Source: PCPOR2b sp965220385
GTDB taxonomy: Bacteria; Poribacteria; WGA-4E; PCPOR2b
Direction of reading: 5' to 3'
NCBI GenBank assembly: GCA_965220385.1
Contig: OZ244825.1
Location: 4,836,001-4,900,000 of the forward strand
Length of the DNA: 64,000 nt
The position numbers were made by a program, and so were the translations under genes. Shown here piece by piece: positions 18,127-27,184 of the stretch. Position 1 is the stretch's first letter. Each line of letters begins with the position of its first letter. Under the pieces are notes generated by a model, which saw nothing but the letters and a program-made list of their open reading frames with translations, ran no database searches and had not been told where the DNA came from.

Positions 18127-18948
18127 CTATCGTGTAGTCAAATCATCTCCGAAGTCATGAGTATCGAACTGCCCCGCCTCCATGCAGACAGCCATCACAA
18201 GTATTTCTAAGTCCTCCTGCGTGTGATTGTAAATACCGTGCGATCCGCCCAACCGGTTAGGTATCGCATCACCCACACATACCTCCTCCGTTTCGTCGTC
18301 CACCGTCATTCGACCGCTCCCCGCCATGATGATGTACGTCTCCTCTATCGTATCGTGGCGGTGATAGCCTACCGATGCACCGGGTGGAACCACACAGTGA
18401 GCGACGAACCCCCAATTTGTTCGGAAATCCTGATGTCCCCACACCTGCCTCACACCTACCAGCCCTTTGCCTTTATGAACGCTCGGAATAAAATCCAGCA
18501 GATTGCGGTCAAGCCGTCCGACAGGAAGCCTATCAATTGCCTCCAACGGCGCGCCGACACGATCATCCCCAAAGTCCGTGCAGTCATACCCACCACCCGT
18601 ATTCGCGACACAGAAATTCATGAACCGCGTCTCTTTGTCCGTATGGTTGTAGATAGCGTGGGATTCCCCCTTCCGGCAGGGGACAGTCGCACCCCCAACC
18701 ACCTCCGCCGTTCGACCATTGTGGGTGAACTGTGCGGCATTGTCCAGAATCGTGAACATCTCCTCACACTCATCGTGACGATGATGACCAATCCCGCCGC
18801 CGGGCGCCAAAACTGCGTAATGAACAAACCACCACGGTGTCTCAAAATCATCTTCGCCCCAGAGACCCTTAATTAAAATATGCCCCGCTCCGCCATGGAC
18901 ACCTTCTGACACACTCAATTCATCCCGATCCACATGAGCAATCCGCAT
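18127..18948 (-). CDS. Bicupin protein with two matching cupin domains
   Basis: A 273-residue protein made of two cupin domains that align with each other. Domain 1 has GHHRHDECEEMFTIL and GESHAIYNHTDKETRFM; domain 2 has GYHRHDTIEETYIIM and GSHGIYNHTQEDLEILV. Each keeps the His-x-His, Glu and His metal ligands, so both sites look active. Each half is also preceded by a matching leader (WGEDDFETPWWFVHY and WGHQDFRTNWGFVAH). Bicupins act as dioxygenases, decarboxylases or isomerases. The gene starts at ATG 18948 with AGGGCG upstream and is divergent from the promoter region of 19289. Confidence 0.8.
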   Translation of the reverse strand: MRIAHVDRDELSVSEGVHGGAGHILIKGLWGEDDFETPWWFVHYAVLAPGGGIGHHRHDECEEMFTILDNAAQFTHNGRTAEVVGGATVPCRKGESHAIYNHTDKETRFMNFCVANTGGGYDCTDFGDDRVGAPLEAIDRLPVGRLDRNLLDFIPSVHKGKGLVGVRQVWGHQDFRTNWGFVAHCVVPPGASVGYHRHDTIEETYIIMAGSGRMTVDDETEEVCVGDAIPNRLGGSHGIYNHTQEDLEILVMAVCMEAGQFDTHDFGDDLTTR

Positions 18949-18989
18949 GACTATTTCGCCCTCCCTTATACTATACGCTATTTATCAAC

Positions 18990-19065
18990 CCCGCTCGGCT
19001 TGGATAGACATATCCAAACCACACCACATCAGCGCAGTGGATTGGAAATCCACTGCAAGCGGTGA
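18990..19065. repeat. Two-hairpin dispersed repeat, family B, copy 2
   Basis: The first hairpin CTTGGATAgacaTATCCAAa is at 18999-19018 (last base pair lost) and the second, with stem GCAGTGGATT, at 19034-19056. The loop of the second hairpin differs from copies 1 and 3 while the stem is kept, which suggests selection for the fold. It separates the divergent bicupin and isomerase genes. Confidence 0.75.
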
Positions 19066-19202
19066 AACTAATGGAACGGTATCTTATCATGTCTGGAATC
19101 ACAACTCAACACAATTTCGGCGTGTGGCTGAGGGGTCCCAACCAGCATAAAATCGCCTGTGATACGGTCTTTAAGCGAAGGATCTGACAATCTGTTTTGG
19201 AC

Positions 19203-19231
19203 TTGACGGAGCATTTCTTCTGTGCTAAACT
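19203..19231 (+). promoter_or_regulatory. Candidate sigma-70 promoter for isomerase 19289
   Basis: TTGACG (19203-19208) and TAAACT (19226-19231) are separated by 17 bases and lie about 58 bases before the start codon. Confidence 0.6.
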
Positions 19232-19288
19232 CGACACCAACCCAAAAATTCAATATCGGAAATTTGTTTTCTATATGGAGTATTTGCC

Positions 19289-20089
19289 ATGATGAAAATT
19301 GGTGCCATGTCTTTGAATGTCAGAGATACAACAGCCACCGCCTTTGCACAAATCGTCTACGATCTCGGGTATGACATGATCGAGTTACATTCGAGTGCGT
19401 TTGAGTCTACCGACATAGATTATCTGCGAACGGTCAAAAAAGACCTGATGCAAAAGGGGTTGCCGCTCGGATACATCGGAATCAGCAACGATTTCGGCAG
19501 TCCGATTGAGGAGCATCCGGAACAGATTGCGTTAATCAAGAAATGGATTGATGTCGCAGATTTTATGAGCTGTCCACTGGTCCGCGTCTTCGCTGCATAT
19601 CTCCGAGAAGAGCACGAGGACGAAGAGGAACTCTGGCCCCCAATGATCGCGGGTTTCAAGGAAGTTGCCGAGTACGGCTACGAAAAAGGAATCCTCGTCG
19701 GTCTACAGAATCACAATCACAACAATGTCACCCGTACCGGCGATGATCTGCTGCGCGCCCTGCGTGAAACGGATCACCCCTACTTCACACACATCGTCGA
19801 TACCGGACAGTACGCCGGTTCACCCGGCGCAAGCGGTCACCGGGGATCAGCCCATCCGAATTACGATTGTTACGATAGCATCGCAAAGACCGCCCCTTAT
19901 GCCGTGTACGCTCGCACGAAGTTTTATCAGATAGACAGCGGCGTAGAGGAGTGGCTTGACTATCCGCGCATCCTTGATATCTTTCGCGGAATCGGTTATA
20001 ACGGCTGCTTGTCGGTGGTCTACGAAGGCGAGTCCGATCGAGTGGAATCAATGCGGAAAGCTGTGAACTATCTTCGATCCATTATGTGA
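19289..20089 (+). CDS. Sugar phosphate isomerase/epimerase, paralogue 2
   Basis: A 266-residue xylose isomerase-like TIM barrel and paralogue of the protein at 8931. Metal-site segments are VGLQNHNHNNVTRTGDD, THIVDTGQYAGSPG and LSVVYEGESD. The shared SGVEEWLDYPRI segment and YLRS end tie the two together. It is followed 85 bases later by the cyclase gene. ATG 19289 and ATG 19292 are both possible; the strong promoter upstream makes this the first gene of a unit likely running through 27160 or in part of it. Confidence 0.8.
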   Translation: MMKIGAMSLNVRDTTATAFAQIVYDLGYDMIELHSSAFESTDIDYLRTVKKDLMQKGLPLGYIGISNDFGSPIEEHPEQIALIKKWIDVADFMSCPLVRVFAAYLREEHEDEEELWPPMIAGFKEVAEYGYEKGILVGLQNHNHNNVTRTGDDLLRALRETDHPYFTHIVDTGQYAGSPGASGHRGSAHPNYDCYDSIAKTAPYAVYARTKFYQIDSGVEEWLDYPRILDIFRGIGYNGCLSVVYEGESDRVESMRKAVNYLRSIM

Positions 20090-20174
20090 GACGTGAAACG
20101 TGAAGAAAACTCACGCCCTTGAACTCATGAACCCCTGAACTATTGTATTGGATCACTAAAGGGGCAGAAGGCAA

Positions 20175-20846
20175 ATGAACCAGATTGTTGACCTGACAAT
20201 GCCAATCGAGAACCATTTTCGGTGGCCCGTAGATAGGCAACTCAAAGAAGACTTCAACAGGGGCAGCGCTTTCCAAGTGACTTGGGCGGGCTGGGCGGTC
20301 CATGGATTCACGCATGTTGACGCGCCGAGACATATCGACCCCGACGGTGGGACAACGAGCGATATCGCACTCGATCAGATTGTGGGCAGAGCCGCAATTG
20401 TTGACCTCACCGGTATCGAGCCCAATTCGGCGATCACCGAGACCCAAGTCCGTAACGCCGGCGCACACATCAATCCGGGCGACATCGCCCTGCTGAAGAC
20501 CTGTTGGGATGAAGTCGCCTCGCCAAAGACACCGGAATTCTGGACGACTGCGCCTTATATGACCCGACCGGCGTGCGAGTGGCTCCTATCACGTCAGATT
20601 AAAGCGGTTGGTTACGATTTTCCACAGGATTATCCCATCCGAAAGCTGCTCGACAAAGAGGTCGCACCGATTTCTGAATTTGTCACACATGATGTGTTGC
20701 TTCGCAACGGTGTCCTCATGATTGAATACCTCTGTAACCTACACCAATTAACGACCCCCTACACCCAACTCTATGTACTCCCGTTGAAGATTCTGGAATC
20801 GGACGGAGCACCCGCTCGCGCGATTGCCGTTCAGCCTGAAGGGTAA
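20175..20846 (+). CDS. Cyclase family protein (kynurenine formamidase-like)
   Basis: A 223-residue metal hydrolase of the cyclase (PF04199) family. The diagnostic motif H-x-x-T-H-x-D-x-P-x-H is seen as HGFTHVDAPRHID near residues 44-56, and DIALLKTCWDE near 100 is the usual conserved middle strand. Members hydrolyse N-formylkynurenine, isatin or lactone- and amide-type substrates. In a sugar-acid catabolic setting a lactonase-like role is possible (inference). GGGGCAGAAGG precedes ATG 20175. Confidence 0.75.
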   Translation: MNQIVDLTMPIENHFRWPVDRQLKEDFNRGSAFQVTWAGWAVHGFTHVDAPRHIDPDGGTTSDIALDQIVGRAAIVDLTGIEPNSAITETQVRNAGAHINPGDIALLKTCWDEVASPKTPEFWTTAPYMTRPACEWLLSRQIKAVGYDFPQDYPIRKLLDKEVAPISEFVTHDVLLRNGVLMIEYLCNLHQLTTPYTQLYVLPLKILESDGAPARAIAVQPEG

Positions 20847-20912
20847 AAATACGCCACGGCTATCGGTGAGCACGCTCGCTTACCTTGCAATCTCCATAGA
20901 GGTGCGCTGGGA

Positions 20913-22439
20913 ATGCAGTATATGGAATCACATTCACAATATTCCAATCGCCAAGACTTCGCACCGTGTAATACCCTGCATTTTCGTCCCGAAGGTGCGC
21001 TCGTCGGGGACGCATCTTTCTACTGCCGGGAAGGCGAGTGCCACATTTTCTATCTGAGCAAAAGGAACGACGACCCGCCCAGACTTCCTCACTGTGAACT
21101 CGACCACGCCGTGAGTACCGATCTCCTCCACTGGGAACTTCTGCCGCCAGCACTGCTGCCGGGGCAGCCGGGAGAGGCAGATGATGACGGAATAGGTGGC
21201 GTGGCGATAGTGCGCTCCGAGGGAAAGTACCAAATGTTCTACGCCGGCACTAACCCCCAAGTGATCTATCACGCCTCCAGCGACGACCTAACCAAGTGGG
21301 AGAAAGATGCGCCCCTGCAACCGATAATTGTTCCAGATACACGCTGGTACGTTCCCCACGATGCCCCTGTAGAAGACCCCTATCTGCTGACAGCGTGGCG
21401 GGATCCGTTTCTGTTCTACGACGATATAGGTGAGCAGTATGTGATGATCACTACCGCGCGGCTCAACCACGGACCGTTGTGGGAACGGGGCTGTGTGGCT
21501 TGGACGGTTAGCAAAGACCTGAAAAACTGGGAGGTGAAACCACCTCTTTACAGTCCGTTCATCGGGGCAGCCCTTGAGGTTACAGAGATTTTTAAGATGG
21601 AAGGGCGTTACTACTTAATATTCTGCCACGGAGAGACAAACACCACACGCTATCGGGTCGCAGAACGGCTGGAGGGTCCCTATCTCTGCCCTGAGGACGA
21701 CGTCCTTCTGCCGAACTACATGTATGCACCCCGAACCGCTACGATGGACGGCGAGCGTTACCTCATTCCCTGGGCTGCCGACCGTATCGGCGGTAACGAT
21801 GATTATCAACCCGAATGGGGTGGAGAGGGATACGCCTGGGGCGGCGCACTGGGGACTCCCCAACACATTCGGACGCTACCGGAGGGCGGGATCGGCCTGT
21901 TTTATCCAAACATCGTTGATCGCTTGGCAGGCGAGCCGTTGCTCGGTCCGAGCCTATTGGAAGGGGTACAGTCGGAGCGGGGTGAGTGGAAAGGAACGTC
22001 AGGGAGACTCTCCGCTACCTCTTCTCAGGGACTGGCGCGAGGGATGCTTGCCACCGGCGGAAAGGATTTTATTCTCTCCTGCGAGATAACGATGAGGCGA
22101 GGTGCCGCGGCGGGCTTGATTCTCCGCGGGAGCGAAACCGGCGAAGCGGGTTACTTCCTGCGCTTAGAACCGGGACAGGGTGTCATCTCGCTGTGGCGAT
22201 ATCCCAGACCATGGGTGGTGTCCCGCCCGATGGCGATGAAGGTTACATCCGAGGTCGATTATAATCGCCCGATGGCGTTAAAAGTCCTACTCCACAGACA
22301 CATCTTAGACGTCTACCTAAATGAGAAACTGGTACTATCGCGCGCTGTTCACGACTATAAGGAAGGACGTTTCGGCGTTTTCGTCGAGGATGCCGAGAGC
22401 GAATTTACCGCGCTCAAAGCCAACGAGCTAAAGGAATGA
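20913..22439 (+). CDS. GH32-like glycoside hydrolase
   Basis: A 508-residue five-bladed propeller glycosidase related to GH32 (invertase/levanase) or GH68/43. The N-terminal GDASFYCREGECHIFYL corresponds to the GH32 NDP-nucleophile blade, WRDPFLFYDD to the RDP transition-state motif and ALEVTEIFKMEG to the catalytic acid (EC) motif. The last 150 residues form a beta-sandwich (ILSCEITMRRGAAAGLILRG and following) typical of GH32 C-terminal domains. There is no signal peptide, so it would act on imported fructosides or related sugars. ATG 20922 is an alternative start. Exact substrate unknown. Confidence 0.7.
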   Translation: MQYMESHSQYSNRQDFAPCNTLHFRPEGALVGDASFYCREGECHIFYLSKRNDDPPRLPHCELDHAVSTDLLHWELLPPALLPGQPGEADDDGIGGVAIVRSEGKYQMFYAGTNPQVIYHASSDDLTKWEKDAPLQPIIVPDTRWYVPHDAPVEDPYLLTAWRDPFLFYDDIGEQYVMITTARLNHGPLWERGCVAWTVSKDLKNWEVKPPLYSPFIGAALEVTEIFKMEGRYYLIFCHGETNTTRYRVAERLEGPYLCPEDDVLLPNYMYAPRTATMDGERYLIPWAADRIGGNDDYQPEWGGEGYAWGGALGTPQHIRTLPEGGIGLFYPNIVDRLAGEPLLGPSLLEGVQSERGEWKGTSGRLSATSSQGLARGMLATGGKDFILSCEITMRRGAAAGLILRGSETGEAGYFLRLEPGQGVISLWRYPRPWVVSRPMAMKVTSEVDYNRPMALKVLLHRHILDVYLNEKLVLSRAVHDYKEGRFGVFVEDAESEFTALKANELKE

Positions 22440-22494
22440 GTTCGGCGGACTGTCTTTCATTTTCTCGCATCTCATGACAAGGAGCAGAGATTCA

Positions 22495-23646
22495 ATGAAA
22501 ATTACCGACATTAAACCGATCCCAGTACAGGTCGGACACAGAAATCAACTGGTGGTTAAAGTCGAAACAGACGAAGGGATCTACGGGTGGGGCGAATCCG
22601 GGGTATCCGGGCGTGAACTGGCTGTCGTTGGTGCGATCCAGCATTATCGCGAATTCCTCATTGGTCGCGATCCGATGCGCATTGGTGGACTCTGGCAGGA
22701 GATGTATCGGAGCCAGTATTTTGAGGGCGGACGCATCTTGACCGCCGCTATCGCCGCTATTGACATCGCACTTTACGACATCGCGGGCAAGGCACTCGGT
22801 GTACCGGTCTACCAACTGCTCGGTGGGAAACAGCGCGATTTCGTCCCTTGCTTTGCCACCACCTTTGCCCAATCGCTTGAAGAGTTGATTGAAGATACCA
22901 ATTTGCTGATCGAAAATGGTTGGAATGTCATCCGCACAGCACCAGTTGAAGACACCGACCCAACAATTTTTGAGCCACGGGAGTCAATTGCTATAACCGC
23001 CAGCCAGTTGACCCAACTTCGGGAAGCGGTCGGTCCCGCGCCCGTTCTGGGTATCGATTACCACCATCGGTTGAGTGTCGCAGAAGCAGCATCTTTTTGC
23101 CAGCGTATGCCCAGCGGTACCCTCGACTTTCTCGAAGAGCCGATTCGCGACCAGACACCGGGGGCGTATGAATCTTTGCGCCAGATGGTTGATGTTCCGT
23201 TTGCAATCGGGGAAGAAATCTCCAGTAAATGGGACTTTCTGCCTTACCTGGAACGGGGGATTACCAACTTTGCCCGCATTGATGTCTGTAATGTCGGAGG
23301 ACTCACGGAAGCGATGAAGGTGGCGAGTTTAGCGGAAACGCACTATATCGACCTGATGCCGCATAATCCCTTGGGCGCGATCTGCACGGCAGCCACAGTA
23401 CACCTGGCCGCAGCGGTTCCCAACTTTGCCTGGTTGGAAGTGCGTGTCTCACCAACGGAGGAGAGTGGATTTTACAACGAAGAAGTTTTCCCGATGCAGC
23501 CGAAACTTGAGGGGGATCGTTTCGTGGTGCCGGATACGCCGGGACTTGGGGTTGAGTTCAACGAAGAGATAGCAACGAATCAGACCTTTACATTCTGGGA
23601 GGCACCGCACTGGAGGCGACGCGATGGGTCTTACACCAACTGGTAG
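22495..23646 (+). CDS. Enolase-superfamily sugar-acid dehydratase (galactonate dehydratase-like)
   Basis: A 383-residue mandelate racemase/muconate lactonizing enzyme family protein. Residues line up with D-galactonate dehydratase: Asp188-x-His190 (GIDYHHR), Glu214 (FLEEP), Glu240 (IGEEI) and His290 (MPHNPLG). Thus it probably dehydrates an aldonic or uronic acid to a 2-keto-3-deoxy acid. The start is ATG 22495, supported by AAGGAG at 22479-22484; an upstream in-frame ATG at 22474 overlaps that site. Within the catabolic region this is the clearest sign of sugar-acid breakdown. Confidence 0.8.
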   Translation: MKITDIKPIPVQVGHRNQLVVKVETDEGIYGWGESGVSGRELAVVGAIQHYREFLIGRDPMRIGGLWQEMYRSQYFEGGRILTAAIAAIDIALYDIAGKALGVPVYQLLGGKQRDFVPCFATTFAQSLEELIEDTNLLIENGWNVIRTAPVEDTDPTIFEPRESIAITASQLTQLREAVGPAPVLGIDYHHRLSVAEAASFCQRMPSGTLDFLEEPIRDQTPGAYESLRQMVDVPFAIGEEISSKWDFLPYLERGITNFARIDVCNVGGLTEAMKVASLAETHYIDLMPHNPLGAICTAATVHLAAAVPNFAWLEVRVSPTEESGFYNEEVFPMQPKLEGDRFVVPDTPGLGVEFNEEIATNQTFTFWEAPHWRRRDGSYTNW

Positions 23647-23690
23647 GCGGAACCGATGACAACACCCGCCCGTGAGAGGAGGAACTTGTG

Positions 23691-24608
23691 ATGTCCATCC
23701 ACGACCACGCCTCACATCAAACGGTTCGCTGGATCCACGTTACAGATCTGCAATTGGGCTTGGGCAAGTCCGCTGACAACGACAACGATACCATCGCCCG
23801 GAGTCTCATTGAGCAGGTCGCGTCTGAAGAGGCGGATTTCGTCATCAATTCGGGTGATCTTATTCACGGTGCACACGCGGATCAGACAACCGAAACGATC
23901 ATGGAGTACTGGTCGGACTATCAGACAACTGTGAAACCTCTCAAAGGAAAATCGCCCATTCTTTCTGCCCCAGGCAACCACGACATGACACGTGAAGATA
24001 AATCTATGGACCGGTACTGCCTAGAAACAGGAAGAGCCAGCCAATCGCCGTACTATGCCATGACGATTCGAGGCGTACATGTCGTAAGTCTCAATGTTGT
24101 TTCAGCGCTGCACCGGGGAGGTTTTCCCAAGGGAACTGAACAAGAGGCGTGGTTGAAGCAGGAACTGAACCGCTTATCTCAAGTCAGATGTCTCATTGCA
24201 GTTGGCCATTATCCGATTTTTCTGTCTCCCGACTTTTACGGAAGGTTTTCGGATTCGTCCCTGCATTATGATGAACGTACCGGGCAAGAGGGAGTCCTGC
24301 TTCCCATTCTGTTCAGAGCTGGAGTCGATCTCTATCTTTGCGGTCATCTACACACCTATGAACGGACACGGCATGACCGGTTGACCCAAGTGATGGCCGG
24401 TGCCTACGGGGTTGCTTACCCAGATCTGATGCCATATCAACCAAATCAGGGTTGTCAGGCTCTAGACGAACGACAGTGTTACGTTCGCTACACCCTTACT
24501 GAGGATTCCATCCATGCTGAGGCGATATCGCTACAAGGCGCGGTCGTAGATGCCTGGTCGCAGCCGCTCAATCGAGATCAGCGGTGCGACAACATTATTC
24601 GACAATAA
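23691..24608 (+). CDS. Calcineurin-like metallophosphoesterase with D-x-Q first motif
   Basis: A 305-residue metallophosphoesterase. Motifs are TDLQLG near residue 18, INSGDLIHG, APGNHDM, VGHYPIF and CGHLHTYER. The first motif is Asp-x-Gln where Asp-x-His is usual, which may change the metal site. ATG 23691 has AGGAGG at 23677-23682 with spacing of 8; a GTG immediately upstream is in frame and possible. It lies 44 bases after the dehydratase gene and may be co-transcribed. Substrate unknown; the HTYER segment occurs in purple acid phosphatase-like members. Confidence 0.8.
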   Translation: MSIHDHASHQTVRWIHVTDLQLGLGKSADNDNDTIARSLIEQVASEEADFVINSGDLIHGAHADQTTETIMEYWSDYQTTVKPLKGKSPILSAPGNHDMTREDKSMDRYCLETGRASQSPYYAMTIRGVHVVSLNVVSALHRGGFPKGTEQEAWLKQELNRLSQVRCLIAVGHYPIFLSPDFYGRFSDSSLHYDERTGQEGVLLPILFRAGVDLYLCGHLHTYERTRHDRLTQVMAGAYGVAYPDLMPYQPNQGCQALDERQCYVRYTLTEDSIHAEAISLQGAVVDAWSQPLNRDQRCDNIIRQ

Positions 24609-24622
24609 AACGAAAACCTATA

Positions 24623-24654
24623 CTGTAGTTGCCTGATTTATCAGGCAACTACAG
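24623..24654. repeat. Perfect 14-bp hairpin before the third PhyH gene
   Basis: CTGTAGTTGCCTGA at 24623-24636 pairs with 24641-24654 across the loop TTTA. There is no T run. It ends only five bases before the ribosome binding site of the gene at 24675, so it would be in the 5' leader of that gene if transcripts run through. Confidence 0.65.
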
Positions 24655-24674
24655 GTCATCAGGAGGACAACGTC

Positions 24675-25478
24675 ATGAATAATCTCGAACTGCAGCAATA
24701 TCTGTTCGATGTACAAGGCTACTTGGTTATTGAAAATGTCTTGAGTCCAGAAGAACTTGCAGCACTCAACCAGTTGATTAACGAGCAGAACCTACCCACA
24801 CCGGGAAAGGTTCAAAGATTTGGCAGTGCGCCAGACGGATCGGGATTTCTTGCTTGGGGAAAACCGTTCTGCGATTTATTGACCCATGAAGCGGTTATGC
24901 CGATTATCCGATTCCGGTTGGGCGATTGCTTCCGGCTCGATCGGATTTACGGGATGTATATGCGCGAGGGGATGCCAAGAGGGAGGCTGCATGCCGACTA
25001 CGGTGCCACCTCCCCAACTTCTGGTTCTCAACCGGGAGAATATTTCCCCTTCCGCGATAATCAAGTCACTAACGGATTTGTCGTGGTGACATGGGTGCTG
25101 TCTGATGCAGGTCCCGACCACGGTGGGTTTTGCTGTATCCCCGGCAGCCACAAAAGCAACTATAAGCTACCACCACAGATCGATCAGGCTCCTGAAGATG
25201 CACCGTGCGTCATTATTCCAAAGGCACCAGCCGGTTCAGCGATCTTATTTACCGAGGCATTGACACATGGAACGGCAGCGTGGCGTGGCAAGCACGAGAG
25301 ACGAACCCTGCTGTACAAATATAGTGTGTCACATATGGTGTGGACCTCTCGACGTGTACAACCGCCGGAGAATGTGGAATTGACCCCGCGTCAGGAGATT
25401 CTCTTTGGTGAACCCGGAGATCCGCATCGCTTCTTCCCATCGCTGTTTGAAGGATTTGAAAGCGAGCAAGCTGTATGA
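24675..25478 (+). CDS. Phytanoyl-CoA dioxygenase (PhyH) family protein
   Basis: A 267-residue PhyH-family Fe(II)/2-oxoglutarate dioxygenase, third in this window. Iron ligands are His106-x-Asp108 (RLHADYG) and His198 (ALTHGTAAW), with Arg209 or Arg210 following. AGGAGG precedes ATG 24675. Its stop overlaps the start of the next gene by four bases (ATGA), so it is translationally coupled to the GH105 fusion protein, which suggests they work on the same substrate family. Confidence 0.85.
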   Translation: MNNLELQQYLFDVQGYLVIENVLSPEELAALNQLINEQNLPTPGKVQRFGSAPDGSGFLAWGKPFCDLLTHEAVMPIIRFRLGDCFRLDRIYGMYMREGMPRGRLHADYGATSPTSGSQPGEYFPFRDNQVTNGFVVVTWVLSDAGPDHGGFCCIPGSHKSNYKLPPQIDQAPEDAPCVIIPKAPAGSAILFTEALTHGTAAWRGKHERRTLLYKYSVSHMVWTSRRVQPPENVELTPRQEILFGEPGDPHRFFPSLFEGFESEQAV

Positions 25479-27160
25479 GCAAATCATTGGAACCGGGACT
25501 GCACAACTTGGTAAAACAACGGCTGGACGATTCGGACATCAGCTATTGCGGGATAACTAAAAATGGAGACCAGATCCCTGTCCTCCTTCATAAGGGCGCT
25601 TACGATTTTTCCGGGGATTGTACCCGAATATTGGTTATCGGCGGGATCAACGGGACTGACGGTGACGTTCAGCTAACCCTTAATGCAATTGAAACAATTA
25701 CAACACATTACAATAATTTCAACGCGCTGTCAATCAGCTATATCCCCTGTCTGGACTACGACGCATATATAAGCAGTCCACAAGCACCTCAAGCTGAAGG
25801 GAAATTGACGCACGGATTCCCACCCAACGGAAACTACTTCTTTGATCCAGAAATACCGGAGAGCAGATATATTTGGCGGTGGGTGTCTTACCAAGCACCC
25901 GACTTGGTGATAGAACTATCTTCTGGAGAATCAATCCAGATTGAACCCAACGAGGATGCTCCTGCTTTCATCACCGATATGGATACAGCGAGGTCTGTTT
26001 CGGACAATAGTCTAATCGCAGCGCTGGGTCGGAAGCATGAGTCCAATTTGGGACCGATACCCGGAATCAGAATCACAGGAACAAGCGAACAAGTTGTATC
26101 AAAGACAGTCGAACTATTGCACAAAGCGGAAGATTCGAGAGGCACAGATCAACCTTTATCGAGCCATGCCGCAGCAACAAGCCGCAAACGGAGGGACCGA
26201 ACCGCACAAGCGGTGAGTGAGGCGTTAGCGTCACAATTTGGGTATAAACTCGATTCCCCGATTAACTACATCCAAGGGGTCGGTGTAAGCGGCAGGATTC
26301 GATTGGCAGAACACAAGAATCAAGACGTGCCTGACGATATCTTTCAGCTTGTTGATCTCTATGTTGATAACCCCTCCGCCAGTTTTGGCGATACCCCTGC
26401 TTCCGCTTCGCTTGCCGGGGCGGTATGGGCGGACGATCTGTTCCGAGTAACCAAAGACCCAAGATACAAAAACTACCTCTTAGATCTAACAAATCGGTTT
26501 GATTTGAGTGGGGCAAATCCTCCCGCTCCGGCAGATCCGAAGTGGAGAACCGAGGATATGTTCATGCTTGGGTCAACAATGGGGAGGAGTTATGCGTTGA
26601 CCCAAGAGACGCAATATCTAGATATCCTGACCAATTTCCTCGTCGAAATGGGCACTCAACAGATTTCAGGGTTGTACTGGCACGATAGAGAAACCCCTTT
26701 CTACTGGGGCAGAGGGAACGGATTCGCCGTTCTGGGACTTGCAGAGACGTTGACCTATCTGCCACAATCTCATCCCCTATACGTCGATATACTTTTGATG
26801 TATCGGAAACTGTTGAACGGGTTGCTAAAATACCAGAACCCATCAGGTTGCTACCACCAAGTCATTACGCTACCCGGTAGCTATCAAGAACTCACAAGTA
26901 CCTGCATGATCGGCTACGGGATTGCCAGAGGGATTAAATTGGGATTGTTGGATCAATCCTATCTCCCAACCCTAAAATCTCTATGGAACGGAACCAAAGC
27001 GAGAATCACCGAAGCGGGCGATGTTGTTGATGGATGTACAGGGACAGGCGCATTAGAAACGGAACACGATTACATCGTTCGAGAAGCACTGAGCGGTTAT
27101 GATGATCGCACGGGCAGCTTGGCGTTATGGTTCGCTGTTGAGATGATGCAGTTCGATTAG
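25475..27160 (+). CDS. Fusion of degenerate M14-like domain with GH105 glycosidase
   Basis: A 561-residue two-domain protein. Residues 1 to about 220 look like an M14 carboxypeptidase/desuccinylase fold: ILVIGGINGTDGD sits where M14 enzymes have the zinc motif HxxE, SISYIPCLDYDAY where they have NPDGY, and LVIELSSGES where they have the third zinc His. The zinc ligands are thus replaced. Residues from about 270 to the end match GH105 unsaturated uronyl hydrolases, with WRTEDMFMLG (catalytic Asp position) and FYWGRGNGFA. GH105 enzymes cleave unsaturated glucuronyl or galacturonyl residues made by polysaccharide lyases. No signal peptide. Coupled to the PhyH gene upstream. Confidence 0.65.
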   Translation: MSKSLEPGLHNLVKQRLDDSDISYCGITKNGDQIPVLLHKGAYDFSGDCTRILVIGGINGTDGDVQLTLNAIETITTHYNNFNALSISYIPCLDYDAYISSPQAPQAEGKLTHGFPPNGNYFFDPEIPESRYIWRWVSYQAPDLVIELSSGESIQIEPNEDAPAFITDMDTARSVSDNSLIAALGRKHESNLGPIPGIRITGTSEQVVSKTVELLHKAEDSRGTDQPLSSHAAATSRKRRDRTAQAVSEALASQFGYKLDSPINYIQGVGVSGRIRLAEHKNQDVPDDIFQLVDLYVDNPSASFGDTPASASLAGAVWADDLFRVTKDPRYKNYLLDLTNRFDLSGANPPAPADPKWRTEDMFMLGSTMGRSYALTQETQYLDILTNFLVEMGTQQISGLYWHDRETPFYWGRGNGFAVLGLAETLTYLPQSHPLYVDILLMYRKLLNGLLKYQNPSGCYHQVITLPGSYQELTSTCMIGYGIARGIKLGLLDQSYLPTLKSLWNGTKARITEAGDVVDGCTGTGALETEHDYIVREALSGYDDRTGSLALWFAVEMMQFD

Positions 27161-27184
27161 TCTCGGCACCCCCGAAATATCCTC

